Shown here: positions 54,477 to 62,685 of the stretch, in pieces
Layout of the letters: the number at the start of each line of letters is the position of its first letter
How positions within the stretch are numbered: the stretch's first letter is position 1
From: Chromatiales bacterium
Lineage (GTDB): Bacteria; Pseudomonadota; Gammaproteobacteria; UBA6429
DNA: 64,000 nucleotides
Reading direction: 5' to 3'
Assembly: GCA_027076405.1 (NCBI GenBank)
Contig: JALTJN010000362.1
Span: forward strand, 248,001 to 312,000
Position numbers and translations under genes: made by a program
Notes under the pieces: generated by a model
Database searches by the model: none
Told to the model about the DNA's origin: nothing
Seen by the model: the letters and a program-made list of their open reading frames with translations, nothing else

Positions 54477-55142
54477 ATGAGTATTAGCTTTAATTTAGAA
54501 GCAGAAACACGTACTGACCTGGGGAAAGGTGCGAGCCGCCGCCTGCGTCATGCGGAAAAATTTCCTGCAGTCGTATACGGTGCAGGTAAAGATCCTGTTT
54601 CATTAACTTTGGATCATAAAAAATTCATGCACAACCTGGAGAATGAAGCTTTTTATTCTCACATCTTAAACTTAAGTATTGATGGTAAAGATGAGCAGGT
54701 TATCTTAAAAGACTTGCAACGCCACCCGGCAAAAGTTGCTGTTTTGCATGCTGATTTCTTGCGTGTAGATGCAAAAGAAAAATTACATTTACGCGTGCCT
54801 TTACACTTTATTAATGGTGATGATTGTCTTGGTGCTAAAGAAGGTGGCCTGGTAACTCACAGCATGACTGAAGTTGAAGTTGCATGTTTACCGAAGAATT
54901 TACCTGAGTATCTGGAAGTTGATCTGACTTCATTAGAACTTGATCATAGTTTACATATGTCAGATATCATTTTGCCTGAAGGTGTTGAAATTCTTGAACT
55001 GTCTCATGGTGAAGGCCATGATCAACCTATCGCTGCATGTCATATGACACGTGGTTCTAAGGATGATGAAGCTGAAGATGCAGCAGCAGAAGCAGCTTCT
55101 GAAGCAGCAGCAGAAGGCGGTGAAGAACCTGCTGCTGAATAA
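54477..55142 (+). CDS. rplY: 50S ribosomal protein L25 / general stress protein Ctc
   Basis: Predicted 221 residues from the ATG at 54477 with GGAG upstream. An upstream in-frame start (54306) would translate through the terminator hairpin and is rejected. This is the long Ctc form: the N-terminal L25 domain (about 1-95, ETRTDLGKGASRRLRH, PAVVYGAGKDP) binds 5S rRNA, and a C-terminal TL5 domain (about 96-190) follows. The tail is a low-complexity Ala/Glu stretch (from DDEAEDAAAEAASEAAAEGG). Between prs and pth, as usual. Confidence 0.96.
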   Translation: MSISFNLEAETRTDLGKGASRRLRHAEKFPAVVYGAGKDPVSLTLDHKKFMHNLENEAFYSHILNLSIDGKDEQVILKDLQRHPAKVAVLHADFLRVDAKEKLHLRVPLHFINGDDCLGAKEGGLVTHSMTEVEVACLPKNLPEYLEVDLTSLELDHSLHMSDIILPEGVEILELSHGEGHDQPIAACHMTRGSKDDEAEDAAAEAASEAAAEGGEEPAAE

Positions 55143-55174
55143 GCTCGCAGTCTGAACCTCACTGGAAGCCGGCG

Positions 55175-55753
55175 TTGTCTCGCGTATCTCTAATAGTTGG
55201 ACTGGGAAATCCCGGGTCTGAATATGAAAAAACGCGGCACAACGCCGGCTTTTGGTTTTTAGATGAGCTGGCGCGCCAGCAAAATCTCAGTTTTAAAGCA
55301 GAAAAAAAGTTTCATGGCGAGGTCGCACGTTTTAAACATGCGGGTGAAGACGTCTGGTTACTTAAACCGAATACCTTTATGAACCTTAGCGGTCAGGCTG
55401 TTCAGGCATTGGCGCATTTTTATAAAATTAAGCTTGATGAAATTTTAGTGGTGCACGATGAACTTGATTTATTGGTCGACACAGCAAGACTAAAAAAAGG
55501 CGGAGGTCATGGTGGCCATAATGGTTTGCGTGACATAGCCAGTAAAATGGGTGGAAATAATTTTTTACGCCTGCGTTTGGGTATCGGTCATCCCGGTGAC
55601 AAAAGTAAAGTCACTAATCATGTATTAAAAAAAGCCTCCACTGATGATCAAATCAGTATCGAAAGAAATATAGAACGAGCTTTAAAAGTATTGCCTCTTG
55701 TTATTGAAGGTGAGCTACAAAAAGCCATGAATGAATTACATACGGACAAATAA
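55175..55753 (+). CDS. pth: Peptidyl-tRNA hydrolase
   Basis: Predicted 192 residues from TTG (55175), with GGAAG upstream; no ATG fits. Pth recycles tRNA from peptidyl-tRNA dropped by ribosomes. [20 protein letters not shown] contains the catalytic His, and [16 protein letters not shown] and [13 protein letters not shown] are conserved. Followed three bases later by ychF. Confidence 0.97.
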   Translation: MSRVSLIVGLGNPGSEYEKTRHNAGFWFLDELARQQNLSFKAEKKFHGEVARFKHAGEDVWLLKPNTFMNLSGQAVQALAHFYKIKLDEILVVHDELDLLVDTARLKKGGGHGGHNGLRDIASKMGGNNFLRLRLGIGHPGDKSKVTNHVLKKASTDDQISIERNIERALKVLPLVIEGELQKAMNELHTDK

Positions 55754-55755
55754 CT

Positions 55756-56847
55756 ATGGGCGTAAAATGCGGCATCGTCGGCTTACCTAACGTAGGCAAA
55801 TCAACTTTATTTAATGCGTTAACTAAAGCAGGTATTCAGGCAGAGAATTATCCTTTTTGTACTATCGAACCCAATGTCGGTATTGTACCTATTCCTGATC
55901 CTCGTCAGGATAAATTAGCTGAAATCGTTAAACCGGAAAGAGTGTTACCAACAACCATGGAGTTTGTTGATATTGCCGGTCTGGTTGCCGGGGCATCAAA
56001 AGGTGAGGGCTTGGGGAATAAATTTCTCGCCAACATTCGTGAAACAGATGCCATTTGTCATGTAGTGCGTTGTTTTGAAAATGATGATGTTGTACACGTT
56101 GCCGGTAAAATAAATCCTTTAGATGATATTGAAGTCATTGATACAGAACTTGCCCTTGCCGATATGGATTCGATTGAAAAAGCGATTCTTCGTTATACTA
56201 AAGTGGCCAAGTCCGGCGATAAAGAAGCTAAAGCCAAGCTGGTTGTTTTAGATAAAGTAAAAGCACAACTCGATGAAGGCAAAGCAGTACGCGCACTGGA
56301 TCTCGATGAAGATGAAGAAGCAATGCTGCAAGAGTTCTTCCTGCTGACCAGTAAGCCGACCATGTACATTGCTAATGTCGCAGAAGATGGTTTTGAAAAT
56401 AACCCGATGCTCGATAAAGTGATTGCTCATGCAGAAGCCGAAGGTTCAGCAGTCGTGCCTGTTTGTGCAGCGATGGAAGCAGAAATGGTTGAGCTGGATG
56501 ATGATGATTTGAAAGAATTTTTATCAGAGCTTGGTTTAGAAGAGCCGGGTTTAAACCGTGTAATTCGGGCAGGTTATGCGTTATTAGATTTACAAACTTA
56601 TTTTACCGCTGGTGTAAAAGAAGTGCGTGCCTGGACTGTTAAAGTCGGAGCCACTGCCCCGGAAGCGGCGGGTGTCATCCACACAGACTTCCAAAAAGGC
56701 TTTATCCGTGCAGAAGTCATGGCCTATGAGGATTTTGTCGCCAATAATGGTGAACAGGGCTGTAAAGAAGCCGGTAAATTACGTTTGGAAGGAAAAGAAT
56801 ATATCGTCCAGGATGGCGACGTTATGCATTTCCGCTTTAACGTCTAA
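55756..56847 (+). CDS. ychF: Redox-regulated ATPase YchF (OLA1 family)
   Basis: Predicted 363 residues. A ribosome-associated P-loop ATPase. [20 protein letters not shown] is the Walker A loop, [20 protein letters not shown] is switch II, and a TGS-like domain (about 280-363) ends [15 protein letters not shown]. The base-recognition motif NVAE (in [10 protein letters not shown]) replaces the usual NKXD, as in YchF, fitting ATP preference. The pth-ychF pair is conserved. Confidence 0.97.
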   Translation: MGVKCGIVGLPNVGKSTLFNALTKAGIQAENYPFCTIEPNVGIVPIPDPRQDKLAEIVKPERVLPTTMEFVDIAGLVAGASKGEGLGNKFLANIRETDAICHVVRCFENDDVVHVAGKINPLDDIEVIDTELALADMDSIEKAILRYTKVAKSGDKEAKAKLVVLDKVKAQLDEGKAVRALDLDEDEEAMLQEFFLLTSKPTMYIANVAEDGFENNPMLDKVIAHAEAEGSAVVPVCAAMEAEMVELDDDDLKEFLSELGLEEPGLNRVIRAGYALLDLQTYFTAGVKEVRAWTVKVGATAPEAAGVIHTDFQKGFIRAEVMAYEDFVANNGEQGCKEAGKLRLEGKEYIVQDGDVMHFRFNV

Positions 56848-56879
56848 AATTATTCCATTTATGCGGCGCTAGCTGCGCT

Positions 56880-56938
56880 ATAAAGAAACTCAAAATGCTC
56901 ATGTGCTAAGTGCACATTTCGCTTTCTCCTTTCTTTAT
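56880..56938. repeat. Palindromic element after ychF
   Basis: Arms ATAAAGAAA (56880-56888) and TTTCTTTAT (56930-56938) enclose CTCAAAATGCTCA (56889-56901) and the palindrome TGTGC-taagt-GCACA. CTCAAAATGCTCA is shared with the element at 27430-27586. The remaining DNA up to tRNA-Met shows only the tRNA promoter. Confidence 0.6.
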
Positions 56939-57061
56939 GTCTTGCTGGTATCCACCTAAATGAAATAATTAATACTCGCTAGAATTCCTTTTTATAAATA
57001 TAACCCATTGATTTTATTGGCTTATATTAAGCTTTGAAGTGTACCAAGCACGCTTTTTAGC

Positions 57062-57090
57062 TTGACAAAAAGAGGGTGAACATAGACAAT
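57062..57090 (+). promoter_or_regulatory. Promoter of tRNA-Met
   Basis: A perfect TTGACA (57062-57067), 17-bp spacer and GACAAT (57085-57090), followed by a GC-rich GCGCGC segment as in stringently controlled stable-RNA promoters. It lies 45 bp ahead of the tRNA. Confidence 0.8.
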
Positions 57091-57134
57091 GCGCGCTCTT
57101 TCGCCAAAGCAGTTTCCTTAAGGCAAAAAGACAC

Positions 57135-57211
57135 GGCTACATAGCTCAGCTGGTTAGAGCACAACACTCATAATGTTGGGGTCCCTAGTTCGAATCTAGG
57201 TGTAGCCACCA
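57135..57211 (+). tRNA. tRNA-Met (anticodon CAT, elongator type)
   Basis: A 77-nt cloverleaf with acceptor stem GGCTACA/TGTAGCC fully paired, anticodon loop ACTCATAAT, T-loop AGTTCGAATCT and encoded CCA. The paired first base argues for elongator rather than initiator tRNA. A CAT anticodon could also be tRNA-Ile2 after lysidine modification, but the overall sequence looks like Met. Confidence 0.93.
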
Positions 57212-57217
57212 TATTCC

Positions 57218-57248
57218 AAGGCCTAGCAGCTCATGCTAGGCCTTTTTT
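57218..57248 (+). terminator. Terminator of tRNA-Met
   Basis: An 11-bp perfect stem (AAGGCCTAGCA and TGCTAGGCCTT) with a 5-nt loop and a run of six T residues, starting six bases after the tRNA. Confidence 0.9.
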
Positions 57249-57371
57249 ATTTCCCTGTTATAAATCCCGACATTCCTGATCTTTTTGCATAAAACTGTAA
57301 GGTTTGCTTTGTTGTTGCGACCAATAGGTATACGAGATAAAAAAAATAAAATTTACCCTTAGGAATTTGCG

Positions 57372-57908
57372 ATGAGTATTTTAAATATTAATAACCCTGC
57401 ACCGGATTTTACCATGCCGGATGTGTACGGAAACGAGATTCATCTGTATGTATATAAAGGCAAGAAAGTGGTGCTTTGTTTTTTCCGTTATGCAACCTGC
57501 CCATTTTGTACGGTGCGCTTTGTACGATTAAGTCAGGAAGTAGAGCGATATCAGCAACAGGGTGTTCAGGTCATTGGTGTGTTTGAGTCGGGGGCGGATT
57601 ATATTAAAAAATATCTTGGCAGTCGCGGTTTAACTTTTCCTGTTATTCCCGATCCTGGTGGTGAGCTTTACCGTATTTACGGTGTAAAAAAATCGGTTGC
57701 CGGTCTTATGTTTGGTATGTTTCGTATCCCCACTTTGTTACGCGCGATATTTGATCCCGAGTATCGTATGGAAAAAGCAGATGGCAGCATAAGCCGAATT
57801 CCTGCAGATTTTTTAATTAATACTGATATGAGTATTGCAGATATTTATTTTGGTAGTGACATCGGCGATCACATTCCTTTTAAACGCATTGATAAATTTG
57901 CTCAGTAG
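57372..57908 (+). CDS. Peroxiredoxin-like (AhpC/TSA, thioredoxin-fold) protein
   Basis: Predicted 178 residues. A thioredoxin-fold protein: NPAPDFTMPDVYGNEI at the N terminus, then FFRYATCPFCTVRFVRL (about residues 39-55), a CxxC pair where peroxiredoxins have their peroxidatic Cys. VQVIGVFESGADYIKKYLG and FPVIPDPGGELYRIYGVKKS follow. It probably reduces peroxides or acts as a thiol-disulfide protein in the cytoplasm, having no signal peptide. AGGA precedes the ATG. It is followed eleven bases later by a small gene of unknown function, probably co-transcribed. Confidence 0.85.
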   Translation: MSILNINNPAPDFTMPDVYGNEIHLYVYKGKKVVLCFFRYATCPFCTVRFVRLSQEVERYQQQGVQVIGVFESGADYIKKYLGSRGLTFPVIPDPGGELYRIYGVKKSVAGLMFGMFRIPTLLRAIFDPEYRMEKADGSISRIPADFLINTDMSIADIYFGSDIGDHIPFKRIDKFAQ

Positions 57909-57918
57909 GAGAAGTTGT

Positions 57919-58290
57919 ATGGAATTTAAAACAAATATAAATGATAAACCGTTATTAATTGAATTAACAAAAGCGGCAAGTAAAGCAATAAAAGAACGGA
58001 CAACACCACTTTTTGCCGAGATGGAACTTTACTTTAGTTGTCTGGTTAGAAAAAAAGTCCGTTTCTATGAAGAAAATAATAATGATGATAAAAGTGTAAC
58101 GGTCAATGAGACGCTGGAAGTTCGTTTTCGTCCGGTCATGACGCAGTCATGCAGTATTAGTGATGTGGAAGGTGATGCACCTGCAGTGACAGATTTCCCG
58201 ATTAAAAATCCAGCCGCTTATGTTCCTCACTGGTTACGTATTGATTATAAAAAAGGAGAATGGTGTGGTGAATTCGGTTATAGCAAATAA
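57919..58290 (+). CDS. Hypothetical protein
   Basis: Predicted 123 residues from the ATG at 57919, which has AGGAG upstream; a longer frame would overlap the peroxiredoxin gene. It opens with a helix (LIELTKAASKAIKERTTPLF), then strands (AEMELYFSCLVRKKVRFYE, VNETLEVRFRPVMTQSCSI) and ends with WLRIDYKKGEWCGEFGY. Soluble, with three cysteines. I do not recognise a family. Pairing with the peroxiredoxin-like gene hints at redox or stress physiology, but this is only context. Confidence 0.7.
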   Translation: MEFKTNINDKPLLIELTKAASKAIKERTTPLFAEMELYFSCLVRKKVRFYEENNNDDKSVTVNETLEVRFRPVMTQSCSISDVEGDAPAVTDFPIKNPAAYVPHWLRIDYKKGEWCGEFGYSK

Positions 58291-58385
58291 ATAAAAATAA
58301 GCTGTAAGGAATGTTATTTAAATGCGACTAATTAATATAACGAATCAAAATAGAGTTTATACACATAATTATCTGGAGAATGAAA

Positions 58386-58805
58386 ATGAATAAATTACTT
58401 AAAGGTATTATTGCAGGTTTGGTGGCGACGGTTGTGCTGTCGGTGTTAATGATAATGAAAGGCAAGATGGGCTTAATGCCCGATGTTAATGTCATTGCCA
58501 TGTTAGCAAGTAAAATGGGTGGAAGTTCTATTATGGCCTGGCTCGCTCACTTTATGATCGGAATGGTTGGCTATGGCCTGGCTTATGTTTATATTTTTAG
58601 CAAACTTCCATTTAACAGTGCTTTGCTTCGCGGTATTTTGCTTGGTGTAGCCGGTTGGGTTGCAATGATGATTGCCATTATGCCAATGATGGGAGCAGGT
58701 TTATTTGGACTGAATCTGGCTAGTGGAATAATGGTGCCGGTGGCTACATTAATGTTACATATTATTTTTGGTGGTGTGTTGAGTTACGTTAATAGCAAAC
58801 TATAA
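58386..58805 (+). CDS. DUF6789-like membrane protein
   Basis: Predicted 139 residues from the second of two close ATGs (58386), since GGAG stands eight bases before it but only two before the first (58380). Four membrane helices: LLKGIIAGLVATVVLSVLMI, IMAWLAHFMIGMVGYGLAYV, LLRGILLGVAGWVAMMIAIM and VATLMLHIIFGGVLSYV. Methionine- and glycine-rich, like the DUF6789 family. Role unknown. It is upstream of the sigma factor gene on the same strand, 74 bp away. Confidence 0.78.
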   Translation: MNKLLKGIIAGLVATVVLSVLMIMKGKMGLMPDVNVIAMLASKMGGSSIMAWLAHFMIGMVGYGLAYVYIFSKLPFNSALLRGILLGVAGWVAMMIAIMPMMGAGLFGLNLASGIMVPVATLMLHIIFGGVLSYVNSKL

Positions 58806-58879
58806 GTCATTATTTCAGTACCTTCTTTATCCTGAGTGCGGTAAAGTAGCTCTCATACCCTTAACGGGATGGGAGCGTC

Positions 58880-59449
58880 TTGGATAAAAACACAGATATA
58901 TTTGCAGAGACTGATATTGCTATCTTGCGTGCAGATATGCTGCGTTTTGCGACATTGCAACTTCGTGATGCTTCGCTAGCCGAAGATGCCGTACAGGAAG
59001 CGCTTGTCGCCGCCCATTCCGGTGGAAAAAAATTTCAGGCTCGATCACAATTAAAGACCTGGGTGTTTTCTATTTTGCGTAATAAAATTATTGATATAAT
59101 TCGTGAAAGAGTTCGACGACCAACCCAAAGTTTAACTCAGGAAGATGGTAGTGTTGACGAGTTAGATGAACTGTTTGATGAAAATGGACGCTGGCGTAAA
59201 GAAACGCAACCTTCAGACTGGGGGCAACCGGAAAAGGCATTTAACAATAACCAGTTCTGGAAGATTTTTGAACTCTGTATTGAATCAATGAAAGAAAATG
59301 TCGCGCGTGTTTTTATGATGCGTGAATTTCTTGGTTTTGATACTACCGAGATCTGTAAAGAGCTGGATATAACAGAAAGTAACTGCTGGGTTATTCTGTA
59401 TCGGGCACGCGCATCTTTACGCCTCTGTCTGGAAAATAAATGGGCTTAA
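58880..59449 (+). CDS. RNA polymerase sigma-70 family factor (ECF type)
   Basis: Predicted 189 residues from TTG (58880), with GGGAG four bases upstream. Region 2 is visible as MLRFATLQLRDASLAEDAVQ, then EALVAAHSG and LKTWVFSILRNKIIDIIRER; region 4 as CIESMKENVARVFMMREFLG with the helix-turn-helix DTTEICKELDITESNCWVIL. A long acidic linker (about 78-120) separates them. ECF sigmas direct transcription of small stress regulons. The next gene, 24 bp downstream, encodes a short zinc-binding protein that is a likely anti-sigma or redox sensor. Confidence 0.92.
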   Translation: MDKNTDIFAETDIAILRADMLRFATLQLRDASLAEDAVQEALVAAHSGGKKFQARSQLKTWVFSILRNKIIDIIRERVRRPTQSLTQEDGSVDELDELFDENGRWRKETQPSDWGQPEKAFNNNQFWKIFELCIESMKENVARVFMMREFLGFDTTEICKELDITESNCWVILYRARASLRLCLENKWA

Positions 59450-59473
59450 TATGATTATAAGGGGAGCATCACT

Positions 59474-59653
59474 ATGCTGACTTGTAAAAATGCGACAAAG
59501 TTAATCTCAAAGTCGCAAGAAAGGCCACTTGCATTAAAAGAACGTATTAGTTTGCGCTTTCACCTTTTGATCTGCTCGGGATGTAAAAATTATAATAAAC
59601 AAATGAGTTTTATTCGTCGGGCGTGTGAACGTATTAATGGTAATGAAAAGTAA
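59474..59653 (+). CDS. Small zinc-finger (zf-HC2-like) protein, likely anti-sigma partner
   Basis: A 59-residue product from an ATG at 59474 with GGGGAG nine bases upstream. It starts MLTCKNATKLISKSQERPLA and contains LRFHLLICSGCKNYNKQMS, giving one early Cys and an H-x3-C-x2-C cluster, the ligand pattern of anti-sigma zinc fingers. It is only 24 bp after the sigma gene. Such short partners hold ECF sigmas inactive until oxidation releases zinc. The role is inferred from motif and position. Confidence 0.82.
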   Translation: MLTCKNATKLISKSQERPLALKERISLRFHLLICSGCKNYNKQMSFIRRACERINGNEK

Positions 59654-59696
59654 TCTTTTATAATTCAACATAAATTATGTTGGTTAGGAACAAACA

Positions 59697-61781
59697 TTGT
59701 CATTAATTTATTCGCAAATAAGAAAAACTTTATTGTCTGAAGCTGATGCTAACTGTTATAGACAGGTTATTGTTTTATCGGGCACACAGGGTTGGCAGCA
59801 TCAATTTCTCGGCGAAATATTAAAGGGTAATGAAAACGCTGTATTATGGCTAGGAGATGATGCGCCCCTTTTATTTAATAATATCCCGCTTAAAAAAGCT
59901 AAAAGCTGGTTAGGTAAAGAAAAAAAGTTAGTTGTTTTTGATGCAAATACTGATTTTTCCCCGGACAGCTTTGCGGCGATTAGTGGTATTGTTCTGGGCG
60001 GTGGTTTTTTCATTTTATTGATGCCGCAAGAAAGCAACTGGAATAATATTTATGGTTCAAACTTTGGACAACGCCTGATTAAAAGTATTAAGAATAATTC
60101 TGTAATCACTCGCATCTCTCAAAATGATAATGAAGTTAGTCTGGCCGAAGCTGAAATAGCACCCACAGAAACACACCTTGGTGAAAAACCTTACTTAACA
60201 GCAGAGCAACAACATGCTGTAGAGAAAATTAATGATGAGGTTTTACGCAATACAAATAATCCGCTTGTTTTAATTTCAGATCGTGGTCGAGGTAAATCTG
60301 CAACCCTTGGTATTGTTGCCGCTAAACTGGTGGCTAAGGGAATAAAAAACATTGTCATTACCGCGCCGCGTTTATCTTCTACGGATATTATTTTTAAACA
60401 TATTGTTGTAATGTTGCCAGCTGCTGTGACTGAACGGGGAAAAGTGATTGGTTCTGATTATATTATTCAGTTTGTTGCGCCGGATCAGCTTTCTCAACAA
60501 GATGTAAAAGCAGATGTCTTAATGCTTGATGAGGCTGCCGGAATTCCCGTTCCTTTACTTACTTCATTATTAACCAAGTATGCTCAATGTGTTTTTGCAA
60601 CTACAGTACATGGTTATGAAGGGACTAGCCGTGGTTTCTCATTACGTTTTAATAAAGTTTTAAACAAACATACCCCTGACTGGATTAAATTACATTTACA
60701 CACTCCGGTTCGCTGGCCAGAAAATGATCCGCTGGAAAAATGGACGTTTGACTTATTATGCCTGGATGCCGAGGTGGTTGATGTCAAACTGCTCGATGAA
60801 ATACAGCCCGGTGATGTAGAACATTGTTTATATACTAAAGAACAATTAGTGAAAGATGATGTTTTATTAAGAGAAGTGTTTGCACTTCTGGTTTTGGCTC
60901 ATTATCGAACCCGACCTAATGATTTAAAAAACCTGCTTGATGAAGAAAACATATCTTTATATGTCTCACTTTACCAGCAACATGTTGTTGCTGTTGCAAT
61001 GGTTATTTATGAAGGCGGTTTTACTAAAGCATTATCAACGCAGGTTTATCGGGGAGAACGGCGACCACAAGGACACCTGCTTGCGCAATCATTAACTTAC
61101 CACTGTGGTGTTGAACATGCGGCTAGTTTTAACTACGCACGTGTAAGCCGGATTGCCGTTCATCCTGAGTTACAACATCAGGGGATTGGAACTGCGCTAC
61201 TTGAATATATTATCAATAAAGAAAAATTAAATGGCAGAGATGCCGTTGGCACAAGTTTTGGAATGACCCAAGAGTTACTTGGTTTTTGGGAAAAACTAAA
61301 CTTTAATCTCGCCAGAGTTGGTTTTAAACGGGAGCAAACGAGCGGAGAACACGCTGCTATTATGTTGTTACCCTTAACGGCAGAAGCAGAAAAGATTAAT
61401 GAAGAAGTGCGTGAGCGTTTTTTAGTGAATATATCGTTTTGGCTAGAGGATGTGTTGAAAGATATTCCATTAGAATTTAAAAATAAGTTTTCTTCCGGGA
61501 AAAACAGCCTGAATGAATTTTCTATATTTGAAAAGAAAGACCTCCAGTCGTTTTGTAATTATTCGCGTAATTATGAATTAAATATCTCATCGATAAATAA
61601 ATTTGTTTTAAATAATATGGACAGAATACACAAAAACTCGTTCCCGGTTGATTACCGGAAGGTGCTCGAGAGTAAAGTTATTGAAAAAGAAAACTGGAAA
61701 GATATCGGAAAAAAATTAAATCTTAGCGGGCAAGCAGAAGCAAGAAAATTGTTTCAGCAGGCTATTATTTATTTAATGTGA
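59697..61781 (+). CDS. tmcA: tRNA(Met) cytidine acetyltransferase TmcA
   Basis: Predicted 694 residues from TTG (59697), with AGGA upstream. TmcA acetylates the wobble cytidine (C34) of elongator tRNA-Met using acetyl-CoA and ATP. An N-terminal DUF1726 domain (about 1-150) is followed by an RNA-helicase-like ATPase with Walker A ISDRGRGKSATLG and Walker B VLMLDEAAGIPVPLL. A GNAT domain has YARVSRIAVHPELQHQGIGT and GTSFGMTQELLGFWEKLNF. The C-terminal tRNA-binding tail (about 570-694) completes it. Its substrate tRNA-Met is encoded 2.5 kb upstream in this window. Confidence 0.95.
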   Translation: MSLIYSQIRKTLLSEADANCYRQVIVLSGTQGWQHQFLGEILKGNENAVLWLGDDAPLLFNNIPLKKAKSWLGKEKKLVVFDANTDFSPDSFAAISGIVLGGGFFILLMPQESNWNNIYGSNFGQRLIKSIKNNSVITRISQNDNEVSLAEAEIAPTETHLGEKPYLTAEQQHAVEKINDEVLRNTNNPLVLISDRGRGKSATLGIVAAKLVAKGIKNIVITAPRLSSTDIIFKHIVVMLPAAVTERGKVIGSDYIIQFVAPDQLSQQDVKADVLMLDEAAGIPVPLLTSLLTKYAQCVFATTVHGYEGTSRGFSLRFNKVLNKHTPDWIKLHLHTPVRWPENDPLEKWTFDLLCLDAEVVDVKLLDEIQPGDVEHCLYTKEQLVKDDVLLREVFALLVLAHYRTRPNDLKNLLDEENISLYVSLYQQHVVAVAMVIYEGGFTKALSTQVYRGERRPQGHLLAQSLTYHCGVEHAASFNYARVSRIAVHPELQHQGIGTALLEYIINKEKLNGRDAVGTSFGMTQELLGFWEKLNFNLARVGFKREQTSGEHAAIMLLPLTAEAEKINEEVRERFLVNISFWLEDVLKDIPLEFKNKFSSGKNSLNEFSIFEKKDLQSFCNYSRNYELNISSINKFVLNNMDRIHKNSFPVDYRKVLESKVIEKENWKDIGKKLNLSGQAEARKLFQQAIIYLM

Positions 61782-61783
61782 TT

Positions 61784-62527
61784 TTACAGTTTTAATTTCA
61801 GTTCATTATTTGAGCCAAATAATTGTCGAATGTTTTTCATCTTTTCTATAAAGGGGTTTATTTCTTTTGCTTTATAACGTGTCGATTTGTAATAACACAC
61901 AAAGGTATCAGCCCTGTTTTCAATATATAATTCAGGCTCTTTTTCCAGTAATTCAATAAGTTCCTGATTGAATATTTGCTGAATAGCGGCTTCATCTTTT
62001 CCTGTGAGCTGATGGTTATTTGTTAAGCCTGAATTTGGCTTTAATATGATTTTTTTATAATCGGCCGTTTTTTCTGATTTATTGCCGAGAAAGTCTTCAA
62101 TTGCATCCCCAATGAATCCCCCAACTTGCCCGGCCAAATTTTGTGAACTTGATTTTGGGGTTAATGAAAAGGAAGGAAGAGAGTTATCCTGGTTTGTAAA
62201 TGAAATAACACTATGTTTTGTTGTGCTGGAGTCTTCGCCGGAAGAGGTTGTATATTTATGCTCGAATACGGAGATGGTATAGCTATCCTGTTCTCGCCAC
62301 ATTCTATTTATTATTCCTTCATCTGTTCCTATTGAGGATAAATAAAATGAGCGGTATTTGTTTTTGAAATCATCGCTCACTTTTTTTTCAAATTTATATC
62401 CAAGTTTAGTTGCTTCTGCTTGTAATGCTTTAGAGCGGTTTTTTTCGTAGCGATATACGAGGTAAAAGAACAAAGCATAGATACCAATAATAAAACTAAT
62501 TCCAATGACGATATTATTGTCAAACAT
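61784..62527 (-). CDS. Membrane-anchored hypothetical protein
   Basis: Predicted 247 residues. One N-terminal membrane helix (about 7-24, VIGISFIIGIYALFFYLV) is followed by a basic, then globular cytoplasmic domain with strands YTISVFEHKYTTSSGEDSST and KHSVISFTNQDNSLPSFSL. A small Gly-rich segment (LAGQVGGFIGDAIEDFLG) lies in the middle, and ADTFVCYYKSTRYKAKEINP near the end. The arrangement is reminiscent of DUF3137-like proteins with an L-P-x-F-x-L motif. No function is known. Convergent with tmcA, two bases from its stop. Confidence 0.72.
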   Translation of the reverse strand: MFDNNIVIGISFIIGIYALFFYLVYRYEKNRSKALQAEATKLGYKFEKKVSDDFKNKYRSFYLSSIGTDEGIINRMWREQDSYTISVFEHKYTTSSGEDSSTTKHSVISFTNQDNSLPSFSLTPKSSSQNLAGQVGGFIGDAIEDFLGNKSEKTADYKKIILKPNSGLTNNHQLTGKDEAAIQQIFNQELIELLEKEPELYIENRADTFVCYYKSTRYKAKEINPFIEKMKNIRQLFGSNNELKLKL

Positions 62528-62685
62528 GACTTAACCTCTGTGCGAAATATTAAAACCACTACTATGTTCCATGATATTATCAGAATAATATTAATAAATA
62601 TCGTAGCAGTATGTTAAAATGAACTTTATCGTTGTTATATCAATAGTTTAGGTGTGTTTCATATGAGTGAGAAGAACAGATAAAA

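Noticed and set aside
58322..58393. A 23-codon frame overlapping the start of the DUF6789-like gene, possible leader peptide
   Set aside because: The ribosome-binding site is far (about 11 bases), and codon content is unremarkable; too short to support.
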